Positions 4,894 to 7,511 of a DNA stretch of 7,511 nt are shown piece by piece. Position 1 is the first letter of the stretch. Every line of letters starts with the position of its first letter. Source of the stretch: Dokdonella_A sp039926425 (GTDB lineage Bacteria > Pseudomonadota > Gammaproteobacteria > Xanthomonadales > Rhodanobacteraceae); the NCBI RefSeq assembly GCF_039926425.1, contig NZ_JBDSWZ010000191.1, positions 1-7,511 on the forward strand, read 5' to 3'. The translations under genes were made by a program, and so were the position numbers. A model generated the notes under the pieces. The model was not told the DNA's origin. It saw only the letters and a list, made by a program, of their open reading frames with translations, and ran no database searches.

Positions 4894-6540
4894 ATGGGCG
4901 TTTCCATCGCTGCACGCACCTCGAAGGTGCGCGCCGTCGGCGTGTTCATCGCGCTTTTCGCCGCCGGAGCGGCCTGCACGACCGCATCTGCCGAAAGCTA
5001 CGTGCCCGATCCGACCTGGAACAACGGTCAGATGTACGTGGACAACTTTGCGTCGTCGGGCTTTGATTACCGTCGCGGACAGAAAGTGGCCGAGGGCGAC
5101 AACGGCGACGTCATCACCGCCGGCGTCGTACCGGGCATCGGTGCTGCCGCGGGGCATACCAAATTGGGGCTGGTGCGTTACAACCATGCCGGTGTTCGCC
5201 AGACGTGGAGCAATGCCGGCGCCAATGGCTCCAACAGCAATCAGTATGTCATCACGCCGTGCAACAGCGACGCTTGGTGTGGCGACGTCAAGGACGTCAA
5301 GGGCATCTATCGGTTCGGCAGTCGCATTTACGTTCTCGCCGACACCGAAGGCTTCAACCTCAGACCCATTGGCAATCCACCCGTGCCACAGCGCTTTGCG
5401 GTGTCTGCGGTCGAGATCCTCGTGTTCGGACTCGATGGCTCGTTCCACGGCACGACAACCGTCGACTCCGAAGCGTACGCAAACGATGGCTCACGCTCGG
5501 TGTACGGCGGCGGTATTGCCGTGTTCGACAATCTGTCGTTCCCACCCGTCACCACACTCGTCTACGCGGGCACCGGCATCACCGAGGTCTACCGCCCGCG
5601 CTATGCCCGCTTCAACGTTGAAAGCAGCGGCGCGCTGACCGCGCTGACCGCAGCGATGGAACCCGCGTTCGGCGGCTTGTGTGCACCGGGTGACTACTGC
5701 CAGTTCACCGGCATCGCCACGGGCGGACGCATCGGCACGGCCAACCCGCCACGGATCTACATCTCGGGCTTGCGCTGGCATCCGGGGCCTGGCGCCGGTC
5801 AGATCGGCTGGGCGGCAGGGTGGGACCTGTTCGTCGCGAGCGTCAATTCGAGCGGTACGGCGCGCACGAATTTTGCGACGAATGGCCTCTACACCACCGA
5901 AGGGATCGGTTCGCAGAGTGCTGGCCAGAAAATCGCCGTTCGGAGCAGCTTCGGTGTGAACGGCAACGACGAAATATTCGTGGTCGGCGACGTTGAATTG
6001 GCGTGCCGCAATGGCATTGCGCTCATCAAGCTCAACCAGGACGGCACGCCCGCGAATACCTTCGGCAACAATGGCAAGGTGATGTATGGCGGCAGCGACC
6101 AGACCAATCTCGCCATGTGCAACCTCGGTTGGTTGAACCGTTCGATCCGGAGCGACTTTCCGACCGACATCGTGTACGCAAACGATGCGCTTGGCGTTGC
6201 CGGACTGAATATCTACGGGCCCGGCGTGGTCTGCGTCAGCGGCCAGCCGTGTCCCGAAGACAATGTCGACGGCGAAGTTGCGGTCATCGATGCGAACACC
6301 GGCGCAATCAACTCCTGGCGCGGTTACGCCTACTCGGACACGGTTGGGGGACCGCGAACGCGTCATTCAGGTTTCTTTGGAATCTCCACCACTGGCGACG
6401 GCACGTTCTCGGTGGCAGGCGATGTGCGCTACTTGCAGTCAGCGCCCGCTGACCGCGCCGGCAAACAGGTCTTTGCCACGCTGCGGGTCGCGCCCCTCAG
6501 CGACGTGATTTTCAAGTACGGATTCGAACTCAATCCCTAG
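4894..6540 (+). CDS. Secreted delta-60-repeat-like protein with three CX5C loops, inside the ccm cluster
   Basis: The gene encodes 548 residues. A Sec signal peptide is clear: basic start, hydrophobic core VGVFIALFAAGAA (14-27), and a cleavage site after ASA at 33. The mature protein is glycine-, asparagine- and aromatic-rich, with repeated strands like those of delta-60/beta-propeller proteins: QKVAEGDNGDVITAGVV (63-79) with LGLVRYNHAG (91-100), and QKIAV with NDEIFVVGDV (358-367) and ALIKLNQDGTPANTFGNNG (376-394). Eight cysteines occur after the signal: three CX5C pairs (C123/C129, C263/C269, C447/C453) plus C371 and C409. No CXXCH heme site is present. The tail DVIFKYGFELNP resembles a short C-terminal motif I recall from secreted Lysobacterales proteins. 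AAGGAG (4880-4885), eight bases upstream, fixes the start. It is probably periplasmic, outer-surface or secreted; its role is unknown. Codon style matches the ccm genes, so it is not obviously recent. Confidence 0.85.
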   Translation: MGVSIAARTSKVRAVGVFIALFAAGAACTTASAESYVPDPTWNNGQMYVDNFASSGFDYRRGQKVAEGDNGDVITAGVVPGIGAAAGHTKLGLVRYNHAGVRQTWSNAGANGSNSNQYVITPCNSDAWCGDVKDVKGIYRFGSRIYVLADTEGFNLRPIGNPPVPQRFAVSAVEILVFGLDGSFHGTTTVDSEAYANDGSRSVYGGGIAVFDNLSFPPVTTLVYAGTGITEVYRPRYARFNVESSGALTALTAAMEPAFGGLCAPGDYCQFTGIATGGRIGTANPPRIYISGLRWHPGPGAGQIGWAAGWDLFVASVNSSGTARTNFATNGLYTTEGIGSQSAGQKIAVRSSFGVNGNDEIFVVGDVELACRNGIALIKLNQDGTPANTFGNNGKVMYGGSDQTNLAMCNLGWLNRSIRSDFPTDIVYANDALGVAGLNIYGPGVVCVSGQPCPEDNVDGEVAVIDANTGAINSWRGYAYSDTVGGPRTRHSGFFGISTTGDGTFSVAGDVRYLQSAPADRAGKQVFATLRVAPLSDVIFKYGFELNP

Positions 6541-6548
6541 CGTCATGC

Positions 6549-6580
6549 CGCCGCGCGCCGAGGTCGGCGCGCGGCGCTTT
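6549..6580 (+). terminator. Strong rho-independent terminator-like hairpin
   Basis: Bases 6549-6561 and 6564-6576 form a 13-bp, almost all-GC stem (in practice 12 bp with a four-base loop), followed by CTTT. It starts eight bases after the stop of the secreted-protein gene. The T-run is short, but the stem is very stable. It should end transcripts from the left and reduce readthrough into ccmD. Confidence 0.75.
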
Positions 6581-6621
6581 GCCACACCCGCATCGGGGCG
6601 ACCTCGCTGAAATTTGATAGG

Positions 6622-6644
6622 CTGCGTATTCCCTTTTTACGCAG
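6622..6644 (+). promoter_or_regulatory. Inverted repeat just upstream of ccmD, touching its ribosome-binding site
   Basis: CTGCGTA (6622-6628) and TACGCAG (6638-6644) form a perfect 7-bp stem around a pyrimidine-rich 9-base loop. The right arm runs into CAGGG, the probable Shine-Dalgarno for GTG 6655, so folding would partly hide it. A TTGATA hexamer (about 6614-6619) could be a -35 but has no good -10 partner. The repeat may be a translational control hairpin or a DNA operator. Confidence 0.4.
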
Positions 6645-6654
6645 GGCGAATGTC

Positions 6655-6828
6655 GTGAAGGAATTTCTCGCGATGGGCGGTTACGGCGCCTATGTCTGGC
6701 CGTCCTACGCCATCTTTTTCATCGTGCTCGCGCTGGAGGCACTCGCTCCCCTCGCGCAACGCAAACGTCTCCTGGCCGATATCCGCGGCAGATTGAAGCG
6801 CCGCGAAGCGCGAGAGGACCGGACATGA
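6655..6828 (+). CDS. ccmD: CcmD, small membrane adaptor of cytochrome c maturation
   Basis: CcmD is a short single-span inner-membrane protein that joins the CcmABC complex and is needed to release holo-CcmE. This frame encodes 57 residues: KEFLAMGGYGAYVWPSYA (2-19), one helix (about 16-31), then a basic cytoplasmic tail (QRKRLLADIRGRLKRREAR). The MGGY.AYVWPsY block is typical of the family. The GTG start at 6655 is chosen because GCAGGG lies about eight bases upstream and because it gives the usual EFLAMGGY beginning; ATG 6673 would shorten it by six residues. Its TGA overlaps the ATG of ccmE (ATGA), so the two are translationally coupled. It is separated from ccmC by a whole inserted gene and a terminator. 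Confidence 0.93.
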   Translation: MKEFLAMGGYGAYVWPSYAIFFIVLALEALAPLAQRKRLLADIRGRLKRREAREDRT

Positions 6829-7277
6829 CGCCGACGCGACGCCGTCGCCTGATCGTGATTTCCCTTGTGCTTGCCGCTGTGGCAATTGCCGGCGGCCTCA
6901 CCGTGCTTGCCTTGCAGCAGAACATGACCTACCTGTTCTCGCCGAGCGAGATCCAGGCGGGCATCGCACCTTCAACGGCCCGCTTTCGCCTTGGCGGCGT
7001 GGTCCTGGAGAAATCCGTCAAGCGCGCGAGCGATTCTCTCGAAGTCGACTTCGTCGTCACCGATCGTTTCAAGGAAATGCCGGTTCAATACACCGGGATC
7101 CTTCCCGATCTGTTCCGCGAAGGCCAGAGCGTGGTCGCAAGCGGCGCATTGCAGAACGGGCGCTTCGTCGCAAGCGAAGTGCTCGCGAAGCATGATGAAA
7201 CCTACATGCCCAAGGAAGTGAAAGACGCGATCGACAAGGCAAAGGCATCGCACGTCACGGCGGCTTCCGGCCCTTGA
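6825..7277 (+). CDS. ccmE: CcmE, periplasmic heme chaperone
   Basis: CcmE is anchored in the inner membrane and carries heme covalently bound to a histidine before passing it to the CcmF/CcmH ligase. This 150-residue protein has a basic start (MTPTRRRR), one membrane anchor (about 9-30), then the OB-fold beta barrel: NMTYLFSPSEI (33-43), FRLGGVVLEKSVKR (54-67), VDFVVTDRF (74-82), VQYTGILPDLFREGQSVVASG (87-107). The heme attachment motif is complete: AKHDETYMP with H123 and Y127 (HxxxY form). A short charged C-terminal tail follows. The ATG overlaps the ccmD stop. ccmF, the usual next gene, is not within the 234 bases that follow. Confidence 0.97.
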   Translation: MTPTRRRRLIVISLVLAAVAIAGGLTVLALQQNMTYLFSPSEIQAGIAPSTARFRLGGVVLEKSVKRASDSLEVDFVVTDRFKEMPVQYTGILPDLFREGQSVVASGALQNGRFVASEVLAKHDETYMPKEVKDAIDKAKASHVTAASGP

Positions 7278-7281
7278 CCCG

Positions 7282-7303
7282 TTGCGCGGGCACGGCCGCG
7301 CAG
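7282..7303 (+). terminator. GC-rich hairpin after ccmE
   Basis: TGCGCGG (7283-7289) and CCGCGCA (7296-7302) form a 7-bp stem with a six-base loop, five bases after the ccmE stop. There is no T-tract, so it is a weak terminator candidate or an mRNA 3' stabiliser. Confidence 0.4.
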
Positions 7304-7432
7304 ATCACTGCCGCGGACCCTCGATCGAATCGATCGTTCGGCAGCGCGTACGCAAGATCGTCTGATCTCGCTGTCACCGCGCTTGCCGCCGGATGCGTTT
7401 CAACTCATCGGTGATTTAGACCACCTTGGCGT

Positions 7433-7511
7433 ATGAGCTGGGCGCACGATTACTGCAACTCTTTGATTGAAAAGAATTTCGGCGACGCGCCGCGACCGCG
7501 CACGATTTCGA
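7433..7511 (+). other. Possible start of a gene at the right edge (strand uncertain)
   Basis: On the plus strand ATG 7433 opens 26 codons with a protein-like composition (MSWAHDYCNSLIEKNFG) to the edge, but no Shine-Dalgarno precedes it. On the minus strand a frame entering from the right reads ASPKFFSIKELQ and stops at TAA 7450-7452, which could be the end of a convergent gene. Neither resembles the CcmF N-terminus. Only one, if either, is real. Confidence 0.25.

Noticed and set aside
4894..4995. Lipoprotein signal at C28 of the secreted protein
   Set aside because: The residues before C28 (GAA) do not fit the lipobox, and a good signal peptidase I site follows at ASA33.
4432..5448. Long minus-strand frame of 338 codons across ccmC and the secreted-protein gene
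   Set aside because: Antisense to two well-supported genes, no ribosome-binding site, no recognisable motif; long shadow frames are expected at this GC content.
5491..6366. Minus-strand frame of 291 codons inside the secreted-protein gene
   Set aside because: Composition is that of a shadow frame; the plus strand encodes a signal peptide, repeats and ordered cysteines.
4894..6540. c-type cytochrome encoded within its own maturation cluster
   Set aside because: No CXXCH heme-binding motif is present; the cysteine pairs are CX5C.
6650..6658. ATG 6650 as the ccmD start
   Set aside because: It is out of frame and hits TGA after two codons; GTG 6655 is in frame with the CcmD motif.
1..7511. CRISPR array, tRNA or rRNA genes
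   Set aside because: No regularly spaced direct repeats and no cloverleaf or conserved rRNA sequence was seen on either strand.

Overview
The window looks like a GC-rich gammaproteobacterial chromosome, most likely of the order Lysobacterales (Xanthomonadales). The clues are a delta-60-repeat-like secreted protein ending in an IF..GFE-type tail, a cytochrome c maturation (ccm) gene set, and the general gene style. The placement is inferred from memory of families and no search was run.

Left part, 1 to about 4009, is an accessory and decay zone. It holds the first 366 codons of an IS1182-like transposase on the minus strand, running off the left edge (1-1098). Next is a small, comparatively AT-rich gene for a membrane-anchored protein (1173-1547). 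Then comes a scrambled IS3-family relic (about 1594-2196): the end of orfB on the plus strand abuts, tail to tail, a minus-strand orfA that carries a nonsense codon and is fused to a scrap of orfB. A short minus-strand reading frame with a strong Shine-Dalgarno (2209-2316) stops at the edge of that relic and may be a gene cut off by it. Two apparently intact genes follow: a six-helix membrane protein resembling DUF7010 (2504-3049) and a GFA-family zinc protein (3212-3601). The last stretch before the ccm genes (about 3640-3835) holds the frameshifted C-terminal remnant of an alpha/beta hydrolase.

Right part, 4010 to 7277, carries ccmC, ccmD and ccmE, which handle heme delivery and loading onto the CcmE heme chaperone in the periplasm. 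The usual order is ccmABCDEFG(H). Here ccmC is preceded by the decay zone instead of ccmB. A 548-codon gene for a secreted, cysteine-paired, delta-60-repeat-like protein lies between ccmC and ccmD and has its own ribosome-binding site and a strong terminator. ccmD (GTG start, 57 codons) overlaps ccmE by the ATGA arrangement. ccmF does not start in the 234 bases after ccmE.

The most interesting feature is this interrupted ccm cluster: an exported protein with eight cysteines, six of them in three CX5C loops, inserted between the CcmC heme-handling step and the CcmD/CcmE chaperone step, with a terminator that should uncouple ccmDE from ccmC. Whether it takes part in cytochrome maturation or is a chance passenger cannot be decided from sequence alone.
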